This document shows, one piece after another, positions 30,875-39,275 of a stretch of 64,000 nt of DNA (positions are counted from its first letter, which is position 1; every line of letters begins with the position of its first letter). The notes below the pieces were generated by a model. It ran no database searches and had not been told where the DNA came from. It saw only the letters and a list, made by a program, of their open reading frames with translations. Position numbers and translations under genes: made by a program. The stretch is from DASRHD01 sp035485575 (GTDB lineage Bacteria; Verrucomicrobiota; Verrucomicrobiia; Opitutales; Opitutaceae), in NCBI GenBank assembly GCA_035485575.1, contig DATHNW010000003.1:61616-125615 (forward strand), written 5' to 3'.

Positions 30875-31975
30875 ATGCCTCCCAAGCGATCACGCGAAAA
30901 AATTTCCGTCGTCAAGATGCGGGATGTGGCCGAAGAATGCGGAGTTTCGCTCGGAACCGTCTCCATCATTCTCAACGGCGCCCCGCTCGCCCGCTACTTT
31001 TCCCCGACGACCAAGGAGCGCATTAAAAAGGCCGCGAAAGCGCTGGGCTACCGCCCCAACGCCATGGCGCGCTCCCTGCGCAGCAGCCGCAGCCACACGG
31101 TCGGCGTCATGTTTTTCGACGTCACTGACCCCTTCTGCACCCCCATCCTGAGAGGAATCGAGAATGCGCTTTTCGAGGCGTCTTATGTTCCGATCGTAAC
31201 TGATGCCCATAACCAGGCCCATCGATTCGAGCGCTATCTTGAAATGATGCTTGAGCGCCAGATCGAGGGGTTGATCGTGGTCGCCAACTGGCTCTTTGTA
31301 GACATCAATATTCTTGGCGATCTCGCCAAACGCAATGTCCCCACCGCGATCATCGGATGGGAAGGCGATCCCGGCTCGGGCTCGGCCAGTTCCGTGATGG
31401 TGGACAACGAAGCCGGCGTCCGGCTGGCCATGGAACATCTCTATTTACTGGGCCACCGGAAGATCGCTTTCATTCGCGGTCCGAAGAGGCTGATCGACAG
31501 CGCTCCGCGCTGGGTCGGAATTCAGAAATTTGCCCACGCGGCGGGATGGGAGATCAATCCCAAGCTGGTGGTGGACCTGCCTGATCATTTCGATCCCAAC
31601 CTTGGGTTTGAAAACGCCCACCGCCTGACCAAAGAGCTGCTTGGTCGCAGCCGGGATTTCACCGCGCTGGTGGCTTTTGACGATCTGACCGCGTATGGCG
31701 CCATCCGGGCGCTGACCGAAGCGGGCATCAAAATACCCGATCAATGCTCGGTCGTAGGATTTGACGACGTGGCTCCCTCCGCCCTCCTGACCCCGTCTCT
31801 GACCACGGTTCACCAGCCGCTTGAACGCATGGGCACCATGGCCACAAGCATTGTGATCGACGGCATCGATGCCGTGCTCGCCAAACGCACCCCCGCCACG
31901 GTGCGGCACCGGCTTATTCCCGACCTCACCGTCCGAAGCTCCACCCGTCGCATTTCTCAAAAAATGCCCGCGTGA
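30875..31975 (+). CDS. LacI-family transcriptional regulator
   Basis: The protein has 366 residues. The N-terminal HTH is V-K-M-R-D-V-A-E-E-C-G-V-S-L-G-T-V-S-I-I-L-N-G, followed by the hinge R-P-N-A-M-A-R-S-L-R-S. A periplasmic-binding-protein-like sensor follows (about 75-350: V-G-V-M-F-F-D-V-T-D-P-F; F-D-D-L-T-A-Y-G-A; S-V-V-G-F-D-D-V-A-P-S). The ATG at 30875 gives the standard LacI length. It is coupled to the permease. The two identical-core palindromes at 29356 and 32298 are probably its operators, placing the permease, lacI itself and the TonB receptor under its control. Confidence 0.93.
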   Translation: MPPKRSREKISVVKMRDVAEECGVSLGTVSIILNGAPLARYFSPTTKERIKKAAKALGYRPNAMARSLRSSRSHTVGVMFFDVTDPFCTPILRGIENALFEASYVPIVTDAHNQAHRFERYLEMMLERQIEGLIVVANWLFVDINILGDLAKRNVPTAIIGWEGDPGSGSASSVMVDNEAGVRLAMEHLYLLGHRKIAFIRGPKRLIDSAPRWVGIQKFAHAAGWEINPKLVVDLPDHFDPNLGFENAHRLTKELLGRSRDFTALVAFDDLTAYGAIRALTEAGIKIPDQCSVVGFDDVAPSALLTPSLTTVHQPLERMGTMATSIVIDGIDAVLAKRTPATVRHRLIPDLTVRSSTRRISQKMPA

Positions 31976-32297
31976 TGAAATTGATTTCGGGAAATCGCCA
32001 GCCCGATCGCTTCAGTTCACTCAATCAACGCAGAGCCTTCTAAGGGTGCGCGGTGGAATTCCCGCAACATTCAGCCGTCTAAATGACCGTTTAGCGTGGC
32101 GCCGTTGGTTTTTCGCCGGATATCCCCGCCGAGTCACGGCGCCCTCATTCGTTCCGTTACGCCCAGGCATTTCGAACTGCCCGTCGAACCGCTTCAGGAT
32201 TGAAGAATAAATAAGCCGTCATCCCGTCTATCGCTGATGTTAAAATTTTCATCACTTTTGATATTTTTAAAATCGTGCAGTCCGGGAAATTTTCCGG

Positions 32298-32317
32298 TTA
32301 TTAAAACGTTTTAATAA
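32298..32317. promoter_or_regulatory. LacI-type operator upstream of the TonB receptor
   Basis: TTATTAAAACGTTTTAATAA, a perfect 20-bp palindrome, shares the core ATTAAAACGTTTTAAT with the site at 29356. It stands 188 bases ahead of the receptor start. The 31976-32505 interval is otherwise non-coding and AT-rich; a GGGAAATTTTCC-like partial palindrome lies directly left of the operator. Confidence 0.8.
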
Positions 32318-32505
32318 ATGATGTCCTTCGTCCTTTTTCTCCTTCCTGAATTCATAGCCGGCCCAAGGTTTTGCTTTGAAGCGAAATCGGCTGTATCCGG
32401 CAATTCCCCGATCAAAAAATCTTCCAGCGCAAGCCCCTCCCCGCAGCTTCTGTCCTGACTTTCCAGCTTAACCTTCAACCGAATCGATCCCTAGCCCACG
32501 CCATT

Positions 32506-35208
32506 ATGAGCATTACCAACATTGAGCGGAGATATTTGCCGGCCCGCGCCTTTTTCGTCGCCGGCCTGGTGTTAGCGCCCGCCTTGTTCGCGCAAACTCC
32601 GCCGTCGAGCCCATCGCCTTCGCCTTATTCCGATCAAAGCAACGAGGTCGTGCAGTTGAGCGGCTTCACCGTTCACGGCTATCAGGAAAGCCTGAATGCC
32701 TCGCTTGAAGCCAAGCGGGCGTCCAAATCAATCATCGACGTGATCACCGCCGAGGATCTCGGTAAATTTTCCGCCGATACGAATGTCGCCGAATCGCTGG
32801 CCCACCTCCCGGGCATAACCGTGGACCGCTTGTGGGGACAGGGCGAGAAGGTCAGCATCAATGGCACCGACCCCGATCTCAATCTCACGTTTTTGAACGG
32901 CGAGCCCATCGCTTCCGGTGTCTGGTACACCCTCGACCAGCCCAACCGCGGTTTCAACTACACGCTGCTGGCGCCCGAGGCCATCGGTAAGGCGGAAGTG
33001 TACAAAACCTCCGAGGCCTGGCTCCCGGAAGGCAGCCTCGGCGGAACGGTCATCCTCAATACCCGCAAAGGGCTGGACCTTCCCGCCAACTCAGTCGCAG
33101 GGTCGGTCGGATACAACTACAATGATCTCTCGAAACAGGGCAAGCCACAGGCCTCCGCCCTGTATAGCTGGAAGAACAACGCGAAAACGGTGGGCCTTGT
33201 CGTTTCCGTGCAGCAGGCGGACGCTCACATCCGCCGCGACGGCATCGAAGGCTACAACATCAGTTCCCCGGCCCAAGACGCCCAGGCCAGCGGCGGCATC
33301 GCCCAGGCCGCCCAGGATCCCGCCATCGTGCAGCTGCTCGCCAACAATCCCAACGCCCAGTATCCGACGCAAATCGGCACCAATTACTTCGAGCAGGAAC
33401 GCAAGCGCTTCGGGTTCCAGGCCGGCCTCCAGTTCAAGCCGGTGGATAAACTGGAAATCGAATATAATCTGCTGTGGGTAAAGGCCGACTTCAAAAACCT
33501 CTCCAATTCCATGTATATCGAACCGTCGCTCGCCGACGGCACCGATACGCTCACGAGCGCCACGATCAGCAATGGAGTCATCAGCCAGGCGCACTTTGAC
33601 CAGGGCGTTTCCTTGATGGACGTCATTTACGATCCCGATTCGGAGACCAAGACAACCGTCAATGATTTCAAGATATCCTGGCGTGATGAAAACTGGGGCC
33701 TTTCCACCCACTTCGGCTGGACTTCCGCCAACGGGGGCTCGCAACGCGAGGTGTTCACCGAGGCGAATTACCAGGGCGGCTACTCCTACGATCTCAGCAA
33801 GGGCCCCTATATCACATGGGACGACCCGGCCGCGGTGAAGACACCCGCGGATTGGAGCTTTCTCCTCTACCCTGACTTCCAGGGCCAGGAAACCCGCACC
33901 GTAAACACCGCGAGAGACGGCTACGGGCAGCTCGATTTTGACCTCAAGGTCGACTCGGACTTCATCCACAAGCTGCAGACTGGCATCCGCTACACCGACC
34001 ACACGACCTCGGAGGACGCTACCAGCGTCGCCGGACTGGGCGACAATCCGCTCTTCCCGGCGAACTACGCCTCCTTCGTCACGTACATGACCCCCGCCAA
34101 TTTCCTGCGCGGCATCAATGGCATTTCCGCCGCCCAGCAAAGTCATTACCTGGTCGATGTTAATTCCGTGACCAATTTCTTCAACTCGCTGCCGGCGGCG
34201 AGCTATCCCTTCACCAAGCAGCCGTCCGACTACGGCCAGACTTGGAGCGTTAACGAGAAAGTCAGCGCCGGTTACGTTCAGGCTGACTACGGCTATGGCA
34301 AGATCACGGGAAATGTCGGCGTCCGTTACGTCACCACCAAGCAGAAGAGCCTAGGCTACCTTGTCGACGCGGCCGGCAATGTCACCCCCACCGTCGCCAA
34401 CATAAAATATAACAACGTGCTCCCCAGCCTGAACACGGTTTACGGGCTGACCGACAATCTCTCCCTGCGCTTTGGCGCCGCAGCCGTGATTGCACGTCAA
34501 AATTACTCAGACCTGACCACCGGGCTCAGCCTGCAGGATCCGCTGCCGGGCGGCATTGGATCGGGTACCGGCGGCAATCCCAACCTCAAGCCCTACAAGT
34601 CCACCAATCTCGATCTGTCCATTGAATGGTATTTGTCGAAAAACTCGCTCTTGCAGCTCTCATTTTTCGACCGGTTGATCTCCAACTACAAAAAGCAGCA
34701 GAATTTCCTCGAACTGCACAACAGCGACGCGCTCGGAGCGACCTTTTACTCGGTGACCAGACCGATCAACGGAGGCTCGGCCACCAGCAAAGGCTGGGAT
34801 CTCGCCTATCAGCAGGCGTTCGGCCACGGGTTTGGCGCCACCGCCAACTTCACCCTGACCGATTCCCGCGGCAACGACGGTGTCGCACTTCCTTACGCGT
34901 CCAAAAACTCCTTCAATCTCAGCCCCTACTATGAAAACGGACGATGGTCAGCCCATCTGACCTATAGCTGGCGCTCCGATTACATCTACCTGAGCTCGAT
35001 CAACAACCTGAACGATTACGTGCACACCGACGCCCAGCTGGAAGCCTCCCTCGGCTATCATTTCACGAAAAATCTCTGGATCTCCCTCGACGGAACCAAT
35101 CTGCTCGATGCCATCTACCAGCAATACCTCAAGACACCCGGCAAGTTCATTGTCAGCGAATACAAGGTCGGCCGCGGGGCGGAGGCTTCCCTCCACTTCA
35201 ACTTCTAG
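32506..35208 (+). CDS. TonB-dependent outer-membrane receptor
   Basis: This is a 900-residue protein with a signal peptide cleaved near L-F-A-Q. A TonB box-like stretch (V-V-Q-L-S-G-F-T-V) precedes the plug (D-V-I-T-A-E-D-L-G-K-F-S-A-D-T-N-V-A-E-S-L; V-Y-K-T-S-E-A-W-L-P-E-G-S-L-G-G-T-V). A long beta-barrel ends in E-A-S-L-H-F-N-F with terminal Phe. The plug type corresponds to the Xanthomonas/Caulobacter carbohydrate-receptor group. It imports a ligand energised by TonB, likely an oligosaccharide given the neighbouring glycosidase. There is no SusD partner. A LacI operator lies in its promoter region, and a terminator follows. Confidence 0.93.
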   Translation: MSITNIERRYLPARAFFVAGLVLAPALFAQTPPSSPSPSPYSDQSNEVVQLSGFTVHGYQESLNASLEAKRASKSIIDVITAEDLGKFSADTNVAESLAHLPGITVDRLWGQGEKVSINGTDPDLNLTFLNGEPIASGVWYTLDQPNRGFNYTLLAPEAIGKAEVYKTSEAWLPEGSLGGTVILNTRKGLDLPANSVAGSVGYNYNDLSKQGKPQASALYSWKNNAKTVGLVVSVQQADAHIRRDGIEGYNISSPAQDAQASGGIAQAAQDPAIVQLLANNPNAQYPTQIGTNYFEQERKRFGFQAGLQFKPVDKLEIEYNLLWVKADFKNLSNSMYIEPSLADGTDTLTSATISNGVISQAHFDQGVSLMDVIYDPDSETKTTVNDFKISWRDENWGLSTHFGWTSANGGSQREVFTEANYQGGYSYDLSKGPYITWDDPAAVKTPADWSFLLYPDFQGQETRTVNTARDGYGQLDFDLKVDSDFIHKLQTGIRYTDHTTSEDATSVAGLGDNPLFPANYASFVTYMTPANFLRGINGISAAQQSHYLVDVNSVTNFFNSLPAASYPFTKQPSDYGQTWSVNEKVSAGYVQADYGYGKITGNVGVRYVTTKQKSLGYLVDAAGNVTPTVANIKYNNVLPSLNTVYGLTDNLSLRFGAAAVIARQNYSDLTTGLSLQDPLPGGIGSGTGGNPNLKPYKSTNLDLSIEWYLSKNSLLQLSFFDRLISNYKKQQNFLELHNSDALGATFYSVTRPINGGSATSKGWDLAYQQAFGHGFGATANFTLTDSRGNDGVALPYASKNSFNLSPYYENGRWSAHLTYSWRSDYIYLSSINNLNDYVHTDAQLEASLGYHFTKNLWISLDGTNLLDAIYQQYLKTPGKFIVSEYKVGRGAEASLHFNF

Positions 35209-35270
35209 CTGTTTCCCGACCAATATAATCCGATGGCATCGGAGAAGCGGATATTGTTTCCGGACCGCGA

Positions 35271-35300
35271 ACCGGCGCCACTCTGGCGCCCCCGGTTTTA
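35271..35300 (+). terminator. Terminator after the TonB receptor gene
   Basis: GGCGCCA (35274-35280) and TGGCGCC (35284-35290) form a perfect stem with a 3-base loop, extended by flanking ACC/GGT with a bulge and followed by TTTT. It lies between convergent genes. Confidence 0.75.
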
Positions 35301-35310
35301 TGATGCACGC

Positions 35311-36201
35311 CTATGCCTTGTTCGACGGACGCCCCCGATCGCCCTGGCGGTAAGCGAGCGGAGAGACGCCGTAGGCATTGCGAAAAGCGCGGCTGAAGTT
35401 GTAGATCGAAGTGAAGCCGCACAGGTCGGCCACTTCGGAAACGCGGCTCGGGCTGAGGCGGAGCAGCCCGCAGGCTTTTTCCAGCCGCAACCGGCGCAAA
35501 TGCCGGCCGAGGCTCACGCCGCACGAAATGCGGAAGCGCGCCCGCAGGTGGCTCGCACTGATGCCGAGCGAACCGGCGATTTCCTTGATGCTGAGCGGCT
35601 GATCCCTCCGGCGCACGAGTTGATTGACCTGCGTGATCAAGCCCGGCGTCACGGGCGGCGCCGGGCTCTGCCGGCGGGCCGGCGCGGCATGACGCACGCG
35701 CGCCAGCAGCAAGGCCAGCAAAAGGGCCGTGAGATTTGCCTCTCCGGATTGAAGATAGGCCTCGACCAGTTCGGCCGCCAGCCGGCCCACCGCCGGCTTT
35801 ATCATGAAGGGGCGGAAACGCAGCGCCGCAAGCGCCCCGTCATCAATTAATTCGAACGTCACAAAGAGCCAGTTGAGTTCTGGCTGCGCGGGCTCGATGT
35901 AATCGTGAAACTGAAACGGAAAGATCAAGAGGCCTTGGTTCGCGTTCAGGCGGATGGCCCGGTCGTCCACCAGTACCGTGACGGCGGTTTGCAGGGCCAG
36001 AATGAGCACAAACCGGTGATGCAGCGCCCGGCCCCGCTGGGGACGGTTGAGATCGGCCGCAGAGCGCCGGCGAAAGCATATTATATTGTCGGGCAGCAGC
36101 AGTGGCGCGGTGCGGCTGCCCGACAGCGGATGGCGGGGAGAAGGCAGGAGCGCAATCAGTCGCTTCAGCGAGGCAGGATGGGGATTGGAAGCGCCAGCCA
36201 T
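35311..36201 (-). CDS. AraC-family transcriptional regulator
   Basis: The 296-residue protein has an N-terminal cupin-like sensor (about 25-130: L-N-A-N-Q-G-L-L-I-F-P-F-Q-F-H-D-Y) and a C-terminal double HTH (about 195-290). The latter includes P-L-S-I-K-E-I-A-G-S-L-G-I-S-A-S-H-L-R-A-R-F, and S-E-V-A-D-L-C-G-F-T-S-I-Y-N-F-S-R-A-F-R-N-A-Y-G-V-S-P, the AraC signature. It is convergent with the TonB receptor and divergent from the GH2 gene, 180 bases apart, so it is well placed to control the glycosidase. A 20-bp near-palindrome sits just upstream of its start. Confidence 0.9.
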   Translation of the reverse strand: MAGASNPHPASLKRLIALLPSPRHPLSGSRTAPLLLPDNIICFRRRSAADLNRPQRGRALHHRFVLILALQTAVTVLVDDRAIRLNANQGLLIFPFQFHDYIEPAQPELNWLFVTFELIDDGALAALRFRPFMIKPAVGRLAAELVEAYLQSGEANLTALLLALLLARVRHAAPARRQSPAPPVTPGLITQVNQLVRRRDQPLSIKEIAGSLGISASHLRARFRISCGVSLGRHLRRLRLEKACGLLRLSPSRVSEVADLCGFTSIYNFSRAFRNAYGVSPLAYRQGDRGRPSNKA

Positions 36202-36206
36202 AATTG

Positions 36207-36226
36207 ATAAAAACGGCCATTTTTAT
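36207..36226. promoter_or_regulatory. 20-bp near-palindrome at the araC promoter
   Basis: ATAAAAACGGCCATTTTTAT is symmetrical at 18 of 20 positions. It begins six bases before the araC start codon in the divergent araC-GH2 intergenic region. It is unlike the LacI operators, so another regulator, or AraC itself, may bind. Confidence 0.5.
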
Positions 36227-36381
36227 GTCATTTTCGATTATTGCGCAAGGCCGATCCTTCGGTTTCATAAAGAATCGGCGGCATCCGCACGCGTTGATCC
36301 CGCGTTTGCTTTTGATTTGATTCAGCACCCTGAGGTCGGGCGGGAATTTCCTTTCCACATCACGAACATCGATTCACTCGA

Positions 36382-39045
36382 ATGAAAAAAATCCTGCGTT
36401 CTTTCATTGGCCCGCGGCGGGCCGGAAACGAGGCCGGGCTTGGAACGATCCGCCTTTCGGCCCGGGGCGGGCTCGCGGCGATTTTCCTGATCGCATCCTT
36501 GGCCGCCCGTGCCACCGACTTCAAGCTCGCCGAAGGCTGGGCCTTGCAGTCCTCGGCCAAAATCGCGGCCAAGGGCGACGTTATTTCCACCGTTTCATTC
36601 AAACCCGACGGCTGGTACTCCGTCACCGTCCCGGCGACGGTGATCGCGGGATTGCTGCAAAATCACGTTTATCCCGACGTTTTTTTCGGAGAAAATTTAA
36701 AACTCATCGACAAAGAGGATTTTATTCCGGCCTGGTGGTATCGCCGGGAGTTCAAGCTGGCCGGGAGCGAACGCGGCCGGAGGATATGGCTCCGGCTCGA
36801 GGGCCTCAACTACCGCGCGGATATTTGGTTCAACGGCCGGCAGCTGGCGGAAGCGAAAAATATGGCCGGACCGTTTTGCGCCCATGAGTTCGACGTGACA
36901 AATCTGGCCAACGACGACGGCAACAACGTATTGGCGGTGGAAATACACAAGGCGGTCGACATTAACACCGACCTCACCGTTGACTTCGTCGACTGGAACC
37001 CGCCACCGCCCGACCTGAATATGGGCATTCTCAACGACGTCGTGGTCTCGACGTCCGGCCCGGTCAATCTTCGGCATCCGCTGGTCACAACGAAATTCGA
37101 CCTTCCCTCCCTGGCCGTGGCCCATCTCACCGTTTTGGCCGAGGCCACCAATGGATCCGACCAGCCCCTGACCGGCAAAGTGACGGGCTCGATCGGCCGG
37201 GCCACCTTTTCCCAGGAAGTGAAGTTCGCTCCACACGAGACCCGGCAGGTCGTCTTCACGCCGGAAGACTATCCCCAGCTCAACATCGCCAAGCCTTCGA
37301 TCTGGTGGCCCTGGGAATACGGTCAGCCGAGCCTCCAATCGCTGGATTTGCAGGTGAGTGTCGGCGGGAAATCCAGCGATGCGCTCACTGCACGATTCGG
37401 CATCCGCCAGGTGACTTCTGAACTCAATGCGGACGGCGTTCGCATTTTCGCGGTTAACGGCAAGCGCATCCAGATTCGCGGCGCCGCCTGGACGCCCAAT
37501 CTTTTCCAGCAACGGACCCCCCAGCGCCAGGAACAGGAAATCCGCTACGCGCGCGACCTGAATCTCAACGCCCTCCGCTACGAGGGCAAATTTGAGGACG
37601 AACATATGTTCGAGCTGACCGACCAATACGGAATTCTCGTCATAACGGGCTGGTGTTGTTGCGACGCCTGGCAGGCCAACGCCACATGGAACGATGAACA
37701 AAAGGCGATCGCACGCCAGTCGCTGCGCTCGCTGATGTACCGGCTGCGCAACCACCCCTCCATGCTGGCCTGGCTCAATGGCAGCGACGAGACGCCGGCA
37801 CCAGCCGTGGAAAAAAGCTACCTCGATCTTGAGCGCGACCTCCGGTGGCCCAATCCCGCGCTGGGCTCGGCGGCAGCAACGTTAAGTGAAATTTCCGGCC
37901 CGTCCGGAATGAAAATGGCCGGCCCTTATGAATGGGTTCCGCCGATCTATTGGGAAACCGACGGGGGAAAACTTGGCGGGGCCTGGGGGTTTGCGACTGA
38001 AATCTGCCCGGGGCCGTCGATTCCGCCGATTGAAAGCCTGGCCCGATTCATTCCGCGGAACGAGCTTTGGCCCATCGGCAAGGCCTGGCTTTATCACTGC
38101 GGACAGAACGAATTCGCCAACCTCAACATTTTCACCGAGGCGTTGAATCACCGGTACGGCGCTTCAAACTCGGCAGAAGAATATTCCGCCAAGGCGCAAC
38201 TGGCGGCGTACGAAGCCCACCGCGCAATGTTCGAAGCATATGGCCGCCATAAATACGCCGCGGGCGGTGTGATTCAGTGGATGATGAACAACGCGTGGCC
38301 CTCGATGATCTGGCATTTGTATGATTACTATCTCCGTCCGGGCGGTTCGTATTTTGCGGTCAAAAAAGCGCTTGAGCCCCTGCATATCCAGTATTCCTAC
38401 GCCGACCAGGCCATCACGGTGGTGAACGCAACCCTTGAGACCCATGCCGGTCTGACCGCTTCAGTCGAAATCTATAACATCGATGGAAGCAGGAAATTCG
38501 AGAAATCCATTCCTCTAAAATCCGTCGGCCCCGATGCCGCGCTGGATATTTTCAAGCTGCCAGCGATCGCAGACTTGAGCAGCGTCTATTTTGTCCGCGT
38601 GAGCCTGGCCGACGCCGCGAAGCGCGTGATCAGCGTGGGCACGTACTGGCTGTCGAAGCAGCCCGACATCATTGCGTGGGAGCAGAAGAATCCTGTGTTT
38701 TATTACACTCCCCAGGCGGAATTTGCGGACTATGCGGCATTGGCCATGCTGCCGCCGGCAAAAGTCTCTGTAAGCGAACGAACCGACGACGAAGGCGTCC
38801 GGCGCGTTCACAGGATAACGCTTAAAAACGAAGGTCGAAGCATCGCCTTCTTTATCCGCCTTAAGCTCACCAAAGGCAGCGGCGGCGATGAGGTCCTGCC
38901 GGTTTTTTGGGAGGATAATTATGTGACGCTTTTTCCGGGCGAGAGCCGTGAAATCAAGGTCTCTTACACCATGGCGGATTTGGGAAACGCAAAACCGGTC
39001 ATCACCGCTGAGCCTTATAACAATAGATCGGCCCACCGGGAATGA
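36382..39045 (+). CDS. GH2 glycoside hydrolase, exo-beta-D-glucosaminidase-like
   Basis: This is an 887-residue secreted protein; the signal segment is F-L-I-A-S-L-A-A-R-A. The GH2 order is seen: sugar-binding jelly roll (about 48-210, with W-W-Y-R-R-E-F and W-F-N-G-R), immunoglobulin-like domain, then a TIM barrel. The catalytic pair is E470 in L-N-G-S-D-E-T-P and E540 in F-A-T-E-I-C-P-G-P, matching the S-D-E acid/base type and the nucleophile of CsxA-like exo-glucosaminidases (reported as E469 and E541). These remove GlcN from chitosan ends; plant relatives act on mannosides, so specificity is tentative. It has extra C-terminal Ig-like domains. It is divergent from araC. Confidence 0.85.
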   Translation: MKKILRSFIGPRRAGNEAGLGTIRLSARGGLAAIFLIASLAARATDFKLAEGWALQSSAKIAAKGDVISTVSFKPDGWYSVTVPATVIAGLLQNHVYPDVFFGENLKLIDKEDFIPAWWYRREFKLAGSERGRRIWLRLEGLNYRADIWFNGRQLAEAKNMAGPFCAHEFDVTNLANDDGNNVLAVEIHKAVDINTDLTVDFVDWNPPPPDLNMGILNDVVVSTSGPVNLRHPLVTTKFDLPSLAVAHLTVLAEATNGSDQPLTGKVTGSIGRATFSQEVKFAPHETRQVVFTPEDYPQLNIAKPSIWWPWEYGQPSLQSLDLQVSVGGKSSDALTARFGIRQVTSELNADGVRIFAVNGKRIQIRGAAWTPNLFQQRTPQRQEQEIRYARDLNLNALRYEGKFEDEHMFELTDQYGILVITGWCCCDAWQANATWNDEQKAIARQSLRSLMYRLRNHPSMLAWLNGSDETPAPAVEKSYLDLERDLRWPNPALGSAAATLSEISGPSGMKMAGPYEWVPPIYWETDGGKLGGAWGFATEICPGPSIPPIESLARFIPRNELWPIGKAWLYHCGQNEFANLNIFTEALNHRYGASNSAEEYSAKAQLAAYEAHRAMFEAYGRHKYAAGGVIQWMMNNAWPSMIWHLYDYYLRPGGSYFAVKKALEPLHIQYSYADQAITVVNATLETHAGLTASVEIYNIDGSRKFEKSIPLKSVGPDAALDIFKLPAIADLSSVYFVRVSLADAAKRVISVGTYWLSKQPDIIAWEQKNPVFYYTPQAEFADYAALAMLPPAKVSVSERTDDEGVRRVHRITLKNEGRSIAFFIRLKLTKGSGGDEVLPVFWEDNYVTLFPGESREIKVSYTMADLGNAKPVITAEPYNNRSAHRE

Positions 39046-39275
39046 TTTTGGGCAGCCCAGCCGCGGAACCGACGGCCAGCCGCCCATCCCGCCATTTGAT
39101 CGCATTTAATCCGCGGGCAACCCTGTGAGAGAAACAATTTGAACTTCTGTGGTGGAAACCTGATACACTCCCCGGTGGTCGGCCAAGGAGCGATGGGCAT
39201 CGCCATTTGCAATCGCCCCCATAGAGTCACAGACGTGAAAGGTCTGGATTCTTTGCCTCGCAGTTTCCGAAGCAC

